The notes beneath the pieces were generated by a model. It was not told the DNA's origin, ran no database searches, and was given only the letters and a program-made list of their open reading frames with translations. Shown in pieces: positions 7,222 to 15,647 of a stretch of 40,783 nt of DNA. Source of the DNA: an uncultured Clostridium sp. GTDB taxonomy: Bacteria > Bacillota > Clostridia > Lachnospirales > Lachnospiraceae. Within the stretch, counting starts at the first letter, position 1. Each line of letters opens with the position of its first letter. Location: assembly GCA_937885015.1 (NCBI GenBank), contig CALAAS010000015.1, positions 1 to 40,783 on the forward strand. Direction: 5' to 3'. A program made the translations under genes and the position numbers.

Positions 7222-7250
7222 TATATAAGCGTTTTCAGATTCTATGTAAA
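7222..7250 (-). promoter_or_regulatory. Probable promoter of the C_GCAxxG_C_C gene
   Basis: Minus strand TTTACA (7245-7250), 17 bp, TATATA (7222-7227), about 30 bp before the start codon. No terminator is visible between argF and this promoter, so read-through from the arg operon is also possible. Confidence 0.5.
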
Positions 7251-7318
7251 TCTGCTCTATCATACCATGGCACCGGCCACGCCGCAAGAAGAATCTGGGA
7301 ATGATCCTTCGGGAACGT

Positions 7319-8227
7319 TTACCTGTCTTTCATCAGCGTGACCATCACGGCCTTCTGGGCATGAAGGCGGTTTTCCGCCTCCTCAAAGATCTCGTCTGCA
7401 TGTTCCTCGAACACCTTTTCCGTAATCTCCTGTCCGCGGTATGCCGGCAGACAGTGCTGCACCATGGCGCCAGGCCGGGCCGCTGCCATCAGTTCATCAT
7501 TGACCTGGTATCCCTGGAATGCCTTCATGCGGACTTCCTTTTCCGCCTCCTGACCCATGGATGCCCAGGTATCCGTAATAATGATATCTGCATTTTCTGC
7601 TGCTTTCATGGGATCATCGGTAAGAGAGAACGTGTCGAAACCGGAAGCAAAGTCCAGTACCTCCCTGGCTGGACGGTAGCCTTCCGGTGTGGCCACAGAC
7701 ACGCCCATCTCTGACTTCAGTCCTCCTACAATCAGCGAGTTTGCCATGTTGTTGCCATCTCCAATGTAGCAGAGTTTCAATCCCGTCAGAACACCGAATT
7801 TCTCACGGATCGTCATCAGATCCGCCAGAACCTGACAGGGATGGCAGAAATCCGTTAAACCATTAATAATCGGAATCGAGCCGTACTTTGCCAGATCTTC
7901 CACCTCTTTCTGCTCATAGGTGCGGATCATGATTCCATTCAGGTACCGTGAAAGAACCCTGGCTGTGTCCTGCACCGGCTCTCCGCGGCCGATCTGAAGA
8001 TCTCTGGATGACAGAAACAGCGGCTGTCCGCCCAACTGGAAAATTCCGGTCTCAAAGGAAACACGGGTTCTGGTGGACGATTTCTGAAAAATCAGTCCCA
8101 CCGATTTTCCCTCCAGATGGCGGTGGGCAATCCCGTGTTTTCTCTCATATTTCAGCTGATCCGCCAGATCCAGAATGGAAGAAATTTCCTCCGGCGTGCA
8201 GTCTAAAAGCTTTAATAAATGGTTCAT
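7319..8227 (-). CDS. argF: Ornithine carbamoyltransferase
   Basis: The 302-residue cytoplasmic enzyme makes citrulline from ornithine and carbamoyl phosphate. Seen: carbamoyl-phosphate loop SSTRTRVSFE (residues ~50-60), FCHPCQVLADL, and the ornithine-side motif HCLPAYRG near residue 263. Length is typical. Its ATG overlaps the argD stop (ATGA, 8224-8227), so it is translated by coupling and is the last gene of the arginine operon. Anabolic assignment (argF rather than arcB) is based on the surrounding biosynthetic genes. Confidence 0.95.
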   Translation of the reverse strand: MNHLLKLLDCTPEEISSILDLADQLKYERKHGIAHRHLEGKSVGLIFQKSSTRTRVSFETGIFQLGGQPLFLSSRDLQIGRGEPVQDTARVLSRYLNGIMIRTYEQKEVEDLAKYGSIPIINGLTDFCHPCQVLADLMTIREKFGVLTGLKLCYIGDGNNMANSLIVGGLKSEMGVSVATPEGYRPAREVLDFASGFDTFSLTDDPMKAAENADIIITDTWASMGQEAEKEVRMKAFQGYQVNDELMAAARPGAMVQHCLPAYRGQEITEKVFEEHADEIFEEAENRLHAQKAVMVTLMKDR

Positions 8228-9408
8228 CTCTCAAATACCTCCTTCATAGCCTGTATGGCTGTATCCATCTCTTCCCTTGTAATCACCAGAGGCGGAAGCA
8301 GGCGGATGGTATCCGCGCCTGCAGTCAGGACGAGAACTCTCTTCTCCATCAGACTGTGAACCAGGCCAGCCCGCTTTTCAGGATCCACCGCGATGCCCAG
8401 CATCAGTCCCATTCCCCGGACTCCTTTTACCAGATCGGAATTCATGCCAAGGATCTGCTCTTTCAGGTATTCTCCCTTTTCTTTTACAGAAGCCAGAAAT
8501 TCCGGCGTATTAACGGTGGAAAGCACAGCCTCAGCCGCCGCACAGCACAAAGGGTTTCCTCCGAATGTGGTGCCGTGTGTACCGGCTCCCAGCACATCCG
8601 CACATTTCTTCGAGGCCATTACCGCTCCGATGGGAACGCCGCCGCCCAGTCCCTTTGCCATGGCAACCACATCCGGCTGAATTCCATACTGCTCATAGCA
8701 GAACAGGGAGCCAGTGCGGCCGATCCCCGTCTGAACCTCGTCGACCAGTAGGAGAATATCCTTCTCTTTGCAGATTGCCGCTGTCTGTTTCACAAACTCT
8801 GGATCCAGCGGCAGGACGCCTCCCTCTCCCTGGATCATTTCCATCATGACGCCGCAGACAGAATCATCCAGCTTTTCTGTCATCTCCTCCATATTTCCAG
8901 GCGTCACATAGTCAAACCCCTCTGTGAAGGGGAAAAAATACTGATGGAATTTATCCTGGCCGGTGGCCTTCAGCGTCGTAACCGTCCGCCCGTGAAAGGA
9001 CTGCTTTAAGGTTAGGATCCGGCTGCGGCCTTCGCCGTATTTATCAAAGGAATACTTTCTGGCAAGCTTGATCATTCCCTCATTGGCCTCAGCCCCGGAG
9101 TTGGCGAAGAACACCTTGCCCATTCCTGTGGCACACACCAGGCTCTTAGCCACCTTTACCATGGGTTCCGTGTAATAAAGATTGCAGGCGTGGAGAAGTT
9201 TTTCTGCCTGGCCGTTTATGGCCTCCAAAAGAGCCTTATTATGATGCCCCAGGCTGTTGACACCGATCCCGGAAGTCATATCTATGTAAGAGCGCCCCTC
9301 ACTGTCCCAGAGCGTGGCGCCGTCTCCCCGCTCCAGGGCAATGGGAAAACGGTCGTAAGTATGCATCAGGTACGTCTCCTCCTGCTGCTTGATCTCTTCA
9401 TATGTCAT
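8224..9408 (-). CDS. argD: Acetylornithine aminotransferase
   Basis: A 394-residue PLP-dependent class III aminotransferase converting N-acetylglutamate semialdehyde to N-acetylornithine. Seen: PLP-site elements NSGAEANEGMIKLARK, LLLVDEVQTGIGRTG and the Schiff-base lysine in AMAKGLGGGVPIGA; C-terminal RLLPPLVITREE. ATG 9408 is chosen because GGGAGGAAACGAT precedes it; the ATG five codons earlier overlaps that ribosome binding site. It starts 17 bp after the argB stop and its end overlaps argF by 4 bp. Confidence 0.95.
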   Translation of the reverse strand: MTYEEIKQQEETYLMHTYDRFPIALERGDGATLWDSEGRSYIDMTSGIGVNSLGHHNKALLEAINGQAEKLLHACNLYYTEPMVKVAKSLVCATGMGKVFFANSGAEANEGMIKLARKYSFDKYGEGRSRILTLKQSFHGRTVTTLKATGQDKFHQYFFPFTEGFDYVTPGNMEEMTEKLDDSVCGVMMEMIQGEGGVLPLDPEFVKQTAAICKEKDILLLVDEVQTGIGRTGSLFCYEQYGIQPDVVAMAKGLGGGVPIGAVMASKKCADVLGAGTHGTTFGGNPLCCAAAEAVLSTVNTPEFLASVKEKGEYLKEQILGMNSDLVKGVRGMGLMLGIAVDPEKRAGLVHSLMEKRVLVLTAGADTIRLLPPLVITREEMDTAIQAMKEVFER

Positions 9409-9425
9409 ATCGTTTCCTCCCATCT

Positions 9426-10295
9426 TTATGAAAACATGGTTCCCACGCCGTCCCGGCTCAGGATCTCGATCAGAATCGAGTGAGGAACCCGGCCATCCTG
9501 AATATTGGCTCTCTCCACTCCCTGACGGATTGCCTCCACACAGCAGTCCACCTTGGGAATCATACCGCCGGAAATCACGCCGGCCTTCACAAGAGGCGGA
9601 ACCTCCGACACCTTCAGCTTTGGAATCAACGTAGTATCATCCCCCGGAACGCGCATCAGACCGCATACATCCGTCAGAAGAATCAGCTTTTTGGCCTTCA
9701 GAGCCACTGCCAGTTTCTCAGCCGCTGTATCCGCATTGATATTGTAGCAGGTATCATCATCCACACCGGCTGCCACCGAAGACACCACTGGAATATAGCC
9801 TTCCTCCAGAGCGTCCAGCACAACCTTTTCATTGACTCCTACGATATCGCCCACGTAGCCATAATCCGTTCCGTCCGGATCCCTAAGACGCACCGCCTGA
9901 AACAGACCGCCGTCCATACCGCCCAGTCCCACTCCGCGGCCGCCCTCCTTTTCCAGAAGGCGAACCAGGTTTTTGTTTACCTTGCCGCAGAGGATCATCT
10001 GGACAATATCCATGGTTTCCTCGTCTGTATAGCGCAGTCCCTTGACAAATTTCGATTCCTTTCCGATCTTTTTGAGCATTTCAGAAATCTCCGGGCCACC
10101 TCCGTGGACCAGGACCACCTTGATCCCAACCAGGTTCAGAAGAACAATATCCTGGATCACGGCCGCTTTCAGTTCTTCATTTATCATGGCGTTTCCGCCG
10201 TATTTTACCACTACAATCTTTCCGGTGTACTCCTGGATATACGGAAGCGCCTCCACCAGGATCCCGGCTTTCAGTTTTGGATCTAAATTCATCAT
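9426..10295 (-). CDS. argB: Acetylglutamate kinase
   Basis: A 289-residue amino-acid kinase phosphorylating N-acetylglutamate. Seen: KYGGNAM (phosphate-binding lysine), VHGGGPEIS, GLGGMDGGLFQA, CYNINADTAAEKLA and SGGMIPKVDCC. An N-terminal segment before the first strand (KAGILVEALPYIQEYTGK) corresponds to the extra helix present in arginine-inhibited hexameric NAGKs, which fits the cyclic pathway implied by argJ. The start ATG overlaps the argJ stop (ATGA at 10292-10295); a second ATG follows immediately. Confidence 0.95.
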   Translation of the reverse strand: MMNLDPKLKAGILVEALPYIQEYTGKIVVVKYGGNAMINEELKAAVIQDIVLLNLVGIKVVLVHGGGPEISEMLKKIGKESKFVKGLRYTDEETMDIVQMILCGKVNKNLVRLLEKEGGRGVGLGGMDGGLFQAVRLRDPDGTDYGYVGDIVGVNEKVVLDALEEGYIPVVSSVAAGVDDDTCYNINADTAAEKLAVALKAKKLILLTDVCGLMRVPGDDTTLIPKLKVSEVPPLVKAGVISGGMIPKVDCCVEAIRQGVERANIQDGRVPHSILIEILSRDGVGTMFS

Positions 10296-11500
10296 GACCG
10301 GTAATCTCCATTTATCTTCACGTAATCATAGGTCAGATCGCAGCCCCAGCAGGTTGCTTCGCCGTCGCCTTCTTTTAAAGAAACTCGGATTTCCACTTCC
10401 TCCTGGCTCAGAATCTTCTTTGCCAGATCCTCGTCAAACTCCAGGCCGCGTCCTTCCTCGCATACAGAAATGCAGCCTTCTTTTGACGCAAACTCTACCT
10501 GAACCGCCTCCGTATTAAAGGGTGCTCCCGAGTATCCCATGGCACAGAGCACACGCCCCCAGTTTGCATCAGAGCCGAACATGGCCGCCTTCGTCAGGGA
10601 AGAAGACGCAATGGATTTTGCCAAAGTTTCCGCCGCTCCTTCATCCACAGCCCCCGTTACCGTGCATGTCACAAGCCTGCTGGCACCCTCTCCGTCCCCT
10701 GCAATCTTGCGGGCCAGATCCTCCATGACTGCGTGAAGCGCCTCACCGTAAGCCTCATAGGCCTCATTCTCTTCTGTTATCTCCTGATTTCCCGCCATGC
10801 CGTTTGCCATGACCACACACATGTCATTGGTGGAGGTATCCCCGTCTACCGTAACGCGGTTGAAGGTTTTTGCCACATGGAACAGCAGGGCTTTCTGCAT
10901 CATTTCCGAAGAAATAGCACAGTCTGTCGTAATAAAGCAGAGCATGGTTCCCATATTGGGGTGAATCATACCGGATCCTTTGCAGATTCCACCCATATGG
11001 CAAACCTGCCCACCGGCCTCAAATTCCACGGCAAAGGTCTTTACTTTCGTATCCGTCGTCATGATTGCTTCCGCTGCAACCAGAGAGTTATCATATTTCA
11101 TTTCCATCTCCGGCGCATGGGTTTCAATGACCTCTACCGGAAGGGTCTGGCCGATAATCCCCGTGGAAGCCACTACCACATTTTCCTCTGCCACATCCAG
11201 GGCGCGGGCCGCCGCCATTCCCTCTCTTCTGGCATTTTCCATCCCAAAGGGCGCGCATGCATTGGCGTTACCGGAATTGATGATCACGGCCTGGGCCTTT
11301 CCGTCTGCCAGATGCTCTTTTGTCAAAAGCACCGGAGATGCCTTGACCCGGTTGGTGGTGTATACGGCCGCCGCATTACAGAGGCAGTCAGAACGGATCA
11401 TCGCCAGATCCTTCTTGGTCTGAGATTTCCGAATTCCGCAGCGCATGGCTCCTGCTTTAAATCCTTTTGCGGCACAAACGCCGCCCTCGATTATTTTCAT
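10292..11500 (-). CDS. argJ: Bifunctional glutamate N-acetyltransferase / amino-acid acetyltransferase
   Basis: A 402-residue self-cleaving enzyme that recycles the acetyl group from N-acetylornithine to glutamate, closing the arginine cycle. The autocleavage site is in HPNMGTMLCF: the nucleophile would be Thr185 after Gly184 (many homologues have Ala-Thr), giving alpha and beta chains. Other motifs: INSGNANAC, ASTGIIGQTLP, KGSGMI, VDGDTSTNDM and GSDANWGR. AAGGAGG precedes ATG 11500. Presence of argJ explains the absence of argE and argA here. Whether it is bifunctional or only does the ornithine transfer cannot be told from sequence. Confidence 0.94.
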   Translation of the reverse strand: MKIIEGGVCAAKGFKAGAMRCGIRKSQTKKDLAMIRSDCLCNAAAVYTTNRVKASPVLLTKEHLADGKAQAVIINSGNANACAPFGMENARREGMAAARALDVAEENVVVASTGIIGQTLPVEVIETHAPEMEMKYDNSLVAAEAIMTTDTKVKTFAVEFEAGGQVCHMGGICKGSGMIHPNMGTMLCFITTDCAISSEMMQKALLFHVAKTFNRVTVDGDTSTNDMCVVMANGMAGNQEITEENEAYEAYGEALHAVMEDLARKIAGDGEGASRLVTCTVTGAVDEGAAETLAKSIASSSLTKAAMFGSDANWGRVLCAMGYSGAPFNTEAVQVEFASKEGCISVCEEGRGLEFDEDLAKKILSQEEVEIRVSLKEGDGEATCWGCDLTYDYVKINGDYRS

Positions 11501-11529
11501 ATGGACATTCCTCCTTGTCCCTCTTTCAT

Positions 11530-12468
11530 TTAAAGATGCAATCCTCTGGTTTCCTCAAAACCCAGCATCAGGTTCATATTCTGTACGGCAGCTCCCGACG
11601 CCCCTTTCCCCAGGTTGTCAAACAGAGCCGTCACAATGGTCTGATCCTCATGACCATTTACAATCAGCTCCAGACAGTCACGACCTGCCAGATCTGCTGC
11701 CGAGATCATTCCATCGCAGCCAAAGGGATGAACCCGGATTACCCTCTGTCCCTCGTACCATCCCGCCAGTGCCTCCCAGATCTCCTGCGCCGAAGGCTGA
11801 CCGGGCAGCAGACGATTCTGCAGCATAACCGTGACAGCCATTCCCTTATAATAATCATCCACCACCGGACAGAATACCGGTGCCGCAGTAAGACCGCAGA
11901 TTTTCTGCATCTCTGGAAGATGCTTGTGTTTCAAGTTCAGACCGTAAATCCGAGGAGCAAGAAAACTATCCGGTTTATCCGGCCCCTCATACTGGGCGAT
12001 CATCTTCTTCCCGCCTCCGGAATACCCGGTCAGGGAAAATACGGTCAGCGGATATTCAGCCGGAAGGATGCCGCTGGCCACCAGCGGATATACGGATGTG
12101 ATAAAACCGGTGGCGTGGCATCCTGGATTGGCTACTCTCCCGGAAACGCAGATCCGTTCCCGATGCCCGGCTGAAAGCTCAGGCATTCCGTAGTCCCACC
12201 CTGCTGCCGTCCGATGTGCCGTTGAAGCATCAATCAAACGCGTATCCGGATTTTCCACCAGAGAGACCGCTTCCACAGCCGCCGCATCCGGCAGGCATAA
12301 AAATACGATATCTGCCTGATTGATCAGCTTTTTCCGTTCCGCCATATCCTTCCTTTTTTCTTCCTCAATCAAAAGAAGCTCAATATCCTCCCGGCTGGCC
12401 AGCCGGTCGTAAATCTGAAGGCCTGTGGTTCCTTCTTTTCCGTCTATATATACCTTCGGTTTTCCCAT
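11530..12468 (-). CDS. argC: N-acetyl-gamma-glutamyl-phosphate reductase, short type
   Basis: A 312-residue NADPH-dependent reductase acting after ArgB. It has an N-terminal dinucleotide motif in short form (DGKEGTTGLQIYDRL), catalytic cysteine in RVANPGCHATGF, and GYSGGGKKMI. The compact size and N-terminus match the type 2 ArgC group rather than the ~345-residue type 1 enzymes. The start is ATG 12468, with GAGGGG upstream and only 2 bp after the argH stop; a longer reading frame extending 32 codons upstream overlaps argH and lacks ArgC-like sequence. Confidence 0.93.
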   Translation of the reverse strand: MGKPKVYIDGKEGTTGLQIYDRLASREDIELLLIEEEKRKDMAERKKLINQADIVFLCLPDAAAVEAVSLVENPDTRLIDASTAHRTAAGWDYGMPELSAGHRERICVSGRVANPGCHATGFITSVYPLVASGILPAEYPLTVFSLTGYSGGGKKMIAQYEGPDKPDSFLAPRIYGLNLKHKHLPEMQKICGLTAAPVFCPVVDDYYKGMAVTVMLQNRLLPGQPSAQEIWEALAGWYEGQRVIRVHPFGCDGMISAADLAGRDCLELIVNGHEDQTIVTALFDNLGKGASGAAVQNMNLMLGFEETRGLHL

Positions 12469-12470
12469 CC

Positions 12471-13850
12471 TTATCCCCTCGCAATAAACCTTTTGATGGA
12501 CTCGATCTGACGCGTCACCTCTTCCGGAGCCGGGCCGCCCGGTACCTTTCTTCCCCGCACACACGTTTCCAGGGATGTAGCCTCATAGACATCCTGTTCA
12601 AACACCTGAGAATGAGCCTTATATTCTTCCAGAGTAAGATCCGCCAGAGACTTATCCATTTTCACACAGTAAGCCACCAGCTGGCCCACCGTCTTGTAAG
12701 CATCCCGGAACGGCATTCCCTTTTTCGTCAGATAGTCGGCACAGTCTGTGGCATTGATAAAACCGCGAAGCGCCGCTTTCTTCATATTATCCTTTAACAC
12801 CTGCATGGTTGCAAACATGGGAGTCAATACCCGCAGGCACTGTTTTACGGTGTCAATGGCGTCAAACACAGCCTCTTTATCTTCCTGCATATCCTTGTTA
12901 TATGCCAGAGGGATTCCCTTTAACATGGTTAAAAGCGTCATCAGATCGCCGTATACCCGGCCTGTCTTTCCACGGATCAGTTCGCAGACATCGGGATTTT
13001 TCTTCTGGGGCATGATGGACGAGCCGGTGGAAAAGGCATCGTCCAATTCCACGAATTTGAACTCCCAGGAACACCAGGCGATGATTTCTTCCGAAAAACG
13101 GGAAAGGTGCATCATCAGAATGGAAAGGGCGCTGGTCAGCTCAATGCAGTAATCCCGGTCTGAAACACCGTCCAGAGAATTCTCTGTAATCCTTGCAAAC
13201 CCCAGCTGCTGTCTCACAAAATCCCGGTCAATGGGGTAGGTGGTGGATGCCAGCGCGCCGGAACCCAGCGGCATATCGTCCATACCGGCCAGGCAATTTT
13301 CCAGACGGATCACATCCCGCCGCATCATATTGGCGTAAGCCATCATATAATGGCCAAAGGTTACTGGCTGTGCCCGCTGAAGGTGGGTATAACCGGGCAT
13401 AACCGTCTCCAGGTTGGCCGACGCACTCTCACACAGTGCCTCCATAAAATCCAGAATGAGCTTTTTGATGGCAACAATTTCCTTTTTCACGTAAAGACGC
13501 ATATCCAAAGCCACCTGGTCATTCCTGGAGCGGGCGGTGTGAAGCCGCTTTCCCGCATCCCCGATGCGCTCTGTGAGGATCTGCTCCACATTCATGTGAA
13601 TATCCTCGTAATCCTGGGAAAACTCGATTTTTCCTGCCTCGATATCTGCCAGAATTCCCTTTAACCCTTCAATAATTTTCTCTGACTCTTCTTTCGCAAT
13701 GATTCCCTGCTTCCCCAGCATGGCCGCATGGGCCATGGAGCCGGTAATATCCTCTTTATAAAGGCGGCAATCAAATGAAATGGAAGAATTAAAATCATTT
13801 ACCTCCTGATCCGTTTCTTTTCCAAAACGTCCTGCCCACAGCTTTGCCAC
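12471..13850 (-). CDS. argH: Argininosuccinate lyase
   Basis: A 459-residue member of the fumarase/aspartase superfamily splitting argininosuccinate to arginine and fumarate. Seen: SRNDQVALDMRLY, PGYTHLQRAQPVTFGHY and the signature loop GSSIMPQKKNPD. The start is assigned to GTG 13850, since AGAGGAGAG lies just upstream and the protein then begins VAKLWAGRF, as in relatives starting M-A-x-L-W-G-G-R-F. Upstream in-frame ATGs overlap a strong hairpin (13887-13924). It is the second gene of the arg operon, 111 bp after argG. Confidence 0.93.
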   Translation of the reverse strand: MAKLWAGRFGKETDQEVNDFNSSISFDCRLYKEDITGSMAHAAMLGKQGIIAKEESEKIIEGLKGILADIEAGKIEFSQDYEDIHMNVEQILTERIGDAGKRLHTARSRNDQVALDMRLYVKKEIVAIKKLILDFMEALCESASANLETVMPGYTHLQRAQPVTFGHYMMAYANMMRRDVIRLENCLAGMDDMPLGSGALASTTYPIDRDFVRQQLGFARITENSLDGVSDRDYCIELTSALSILMMHLSRFSEEIIAWCSWEFKFVELDDAFSTGSSIMPQKKNPDVCELIRGKTGRVYGDLMTLLTMLKGIPLAYNKDMQEDKEAVFDAIDTVKQCLRVLTPMFATMQVLKDNMKKAALRGFINATDCADYLTKKGMPFRDAYKTVGQLVAYCVKMDKSLADLTLEEYKAHSQVFEQDVYEATSLETCVRGRKVPGGPAPEEVTRQIESIKRFIARG

Positions 13851-13886
13851 TTTTCTCTCCTCTTCTTTCTCTGTCTTAAATGCAGC

Positions 13887-13924
13887 GGCCATTGGGACGG
13901 CCTTCGCCGAAGCTCCCAATGGCC
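13887..13924 (-). other. Strong intercistronic hairpin between argG and argH
   Basis: GGCCATTGGGA (13887-13897) pairs perfectly with 13914-13924 and the 16-nt interior contains a CTTC/GAAG mini-stem. No T-tract follows on either strand, so it does not look like an intrinsic terminator. It lies 37 bp after the argG stop and 37 bp before the argH start, in the only sizeable gap of the arg operon. Confidence 0.7.
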
Positions 13925-13961
13925 TGCTTGCTTGTCTCTTTTATATCCAGTTTTTTGATCC

Positions 13962-15212
13962 TTATTCCACAGTCGGGAAATGCTGTCCCGTCTTGGCTGC
14001 CAGCGCCTGGTCATTCAGGGCGCGAACCTTTAAGGGAAGGCCGAACAGGTTGATAAATCCGGCAGAATCTGCCTGATCGTAGCAGTCATCCTCATCAAAG
14101 GTAGCCATATCAGCCGAGTAGAGGCTGTATGGAGATGTCACGGAAGCAGGGATAATATTGCCCTTGTAAAGCTTCAGTTTCACATCGCCGGTTACCGTCT
14201 CCTGGGTGGAATCTACAAACGCGCTCATGGCCTTGCGAAGCGGCGTATACCACTGTCCGTTGTACACCAGATCCGCAAATTTCAGCGCCAGCTGCTGTTT
14301 GTAATGCTGAGTCTCTTTATCCAGTGTGATCTCTTCCAATTTTTCATGTGCTGCATACAGGATAGTTCCGCCTGGCGTCTCATACACGCCGCGGCTCTTC
14401 ATGCCGACCAGACGGTTTTCTACCACATCCAAAATCCCGCAGCCGTTCTCGCCGCCCAGCTTATTCAGAGTCTCGATGACGGACTGGCAGTCCATCTCTT
14501 TGCCATCCACGCTGGTGGGAACGCCCTTCTCAAAATGAATCGTCACGTAGGTTGGCTTATCCGGAGCCTGCTCCGGAGAAACTCCAAGCTCCAGAAAACC
14601 CTCTTTATTCAGAGGCGCCTCATTGGCCGGATCCTCCAGGTCCAGTCCCTCATGGGACAAGTGCCATAAGTTTTTATCTTTGGAATAATTCGTTTCTTTC
14701 GTGATTTTCAGCGGAATATTATGAGCCTCCGCATAGGCAATCTCTTTTTCACGGGAATTCAGCTCCCAGAAGCGCCAGGGAGCAATCACATCCATCTGCG
14801 GTGCAAATGCCTTAATCGCCAGTTCGAAACGAACCTGATCATTTCCCTTTCCGGTGCAGCCGTGGCAGATGGCATCTGCGCCCTCTTTCTTGGCAATCTC
14901 CACAATCCTCTTGGCAATAATGGGACGTGCAAAGGAAGTTCCCAGAAGGTAATGCTCGTATGCAGCGCCGGCCTTTACCGTGGGGATAATGTAATCTTCC
15001 ACAAATTCTTTCTTTAAATCTTCGATGTAAAGCTTGGAAGCGCCAGTCTTCAGCGCCTTTTCCTCCAGGCCGTCCAGCTCCGTACCCTGGCCTACGTCAG
15101 CAGATACTGCAACCACCTCACATCCATAATTTTCCTTCAGCCACGGGATCAGGACTGATGTATCCAGACCGCCTGAATATGCAAGTACAATTTTATTATA
15201 TTTCTTTGCCAT
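13962..15212 (-). CDS. argG: Argininosuccinate synthase
   Basis: The 416-residue ATP pyrophosphatase condenses citrulline and aspartate. Seen: PP-loop AYSGGLDTSV (residues ~10-19), GCTGKGNDQVRFE, NLWHLSHEG and typical C-terminal sequence ending GQHFPTVE. ATG 15212 is preceded by GGAGG with 8 nt spacing. It is the first gene of argG-H-C-J-B-D-F and carries the operon promoter and ArgR-like boxes. Confidence 0.96.
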   Translation of the reverse strand: MAKKYNKIVLAYSGGLDTSVLIPWLKENYGCEVVAVSADVGQGTELDGLEEKALKTGASKLYIEDLKKEFVEDYIIPTVKAGAAYEHYLLGTSFARPIIAKRIVEIAKKEGADAICHGCTGKGNDQVRFELAIKAFAPQMDVIAPWRFWELNSREKEIAYAEAHNIPLKITKETNYSKDKNLWHLSHEGLDLEDPANEAPLNKEGFLELGVSPEQAPDKPTYVTIHFEKGVPTSVDGKEMDCQSVIETLNKLGGENGCGILDVVENRLVGMKSRGVYETPGGTILYAAHEKLEEITLDKETQHYKQQLALKFADLVYNGQWYTPLRKAMSAFVDSTQETVTGDVKLKLYKGNIIPASVTSPYSLYSADMATFDEDDCYDQADSAGFINLFGLPLKVRALNDQALAAKTGQHFPTVE

Positions 15213-15278
15213 TTTTTCATCCTCCAATTTTCTGTCTCTTTTTTACACTGGATTTTCTTTCCTCGTGAAATTAGCCTG

Positions 15279-15307
15279 ATTATAACTCTCTGTTTCCAAA
15301 TATGCAA
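15279..15307 (-). promoter_or_regulatory. Promoter of the arginine operon
   Basis: Minus strand TTGCAT (15302-15307), exactly 17 bp, TATAAT (15279-15284). It lies about 70 bp before the argG start. Confidence 0.85.
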
Positions 15308-15314
15308 TACCTTT

Positions 15315-15384
15315 TTTGCATTTTTATTAACTTTTTTTCTTTAAAATCATATTTTTATGCATTAAAATCGTTTTTTATGCATAT
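15315..15384 (-). promoter_or_regulatory. Cluster of three ArgR-like (ARG) boxes
   Basis: Minus-strand sites AGTTAATAAAAATGCAAA (15315-15332), TAATGCATAAAAATATGA (15347-15364) and ATATGCATAAAAAACGAT (15367-15384). The first matches about 14 of 18 positions of the remembered Bacillus consensus CATGAATAAAAATKCAAK. Offsets of 32 and 20 bp keep the boxes on about the same helix face. Position upstream of -35 fits repression by looping or cooperative binding. No argR lies in this window. Confidence 0.65.
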
Positions 15385-15408
15385 TTACCCAATGCACTCC
15401 CTTCTTTT

Positions 15409-15437
15409 TTCCGCCCCATGGCGATCCTCGCGGAGCG
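15409..15437 (-). repeat. Dispersed repeat, copy C (partial)
   Basis: Contains CCATGGCGATCCTCGCGGAG, matching the inner end of the 82-bp module at 5741 and 6590 and the copy at 38288. On the minus strand it directly follows the T-tract of the terminator at 15441-15487; the palindromic module present in other copies is absent. Confidence 0.75.
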
Positions 15438-15440
15438 AAT

Positions 15441-15487
15441 AAAAAAACCGCGGCTCCACAGATGGTCACTCATCTATGCTGCCACGG
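15441..15487 (-). terminator. Intrinsic terminator of the ABC exporter operon
   Basis: On the minus strand CCGTGGC (15487-15481) pairs with GCCGCGG (15454-15448) around an inner AGATG/CATCT stem, followed by seven T residues (15447-15441). Confidence 0.85.
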
Positions 15488-15500
15488 CCCTTTTCTTCTG

Positions 15501-15647
15501 TCATCTCGTTCCGGTCAAATAAACTTTGTAATTATCGTATTGCTCATCACGGTATGAGTCAAATTCACTGGCGATCGCATCTCCTGGTTTCAATTCCGAG
15601 TCATTATCCGTAAAGTAATCCGAAGATTGCCCCAAAAGCCGGTCGCC
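15501..15647 (-). other. In-frame 48-codon open tail after the permease TAG stop
   Basis: Directly after the TAG of the FtsX-type permease the same frame stays open for 48 codons to a TGA at 15501-15503. The translation is protein-like and acidic (for example SSDYFTDNDSELKPGD, then FDSYRDEQYDNYKVYLTG). There is no ATG start or RBS for it. It may be the remnant 3' end of a lost gene, or a read-through extension; coding status is uncertain. Confidence 0.4.

Noticed and set aside
7255..7318. Terminator after argF
   Set aside because: Only weak, short self-complementarity and no T run on the minus strand, so no terminator was annotated.
15520..15588. Small frame beginning at an ATG directly after AGGAG in the tail region downstream of the permease
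   Set aside because: It gives only about 21 residues of unconvincing composition, and the ATG abuts the AGGAG without spacing; the other frame (read-through tail) is more protein-like.
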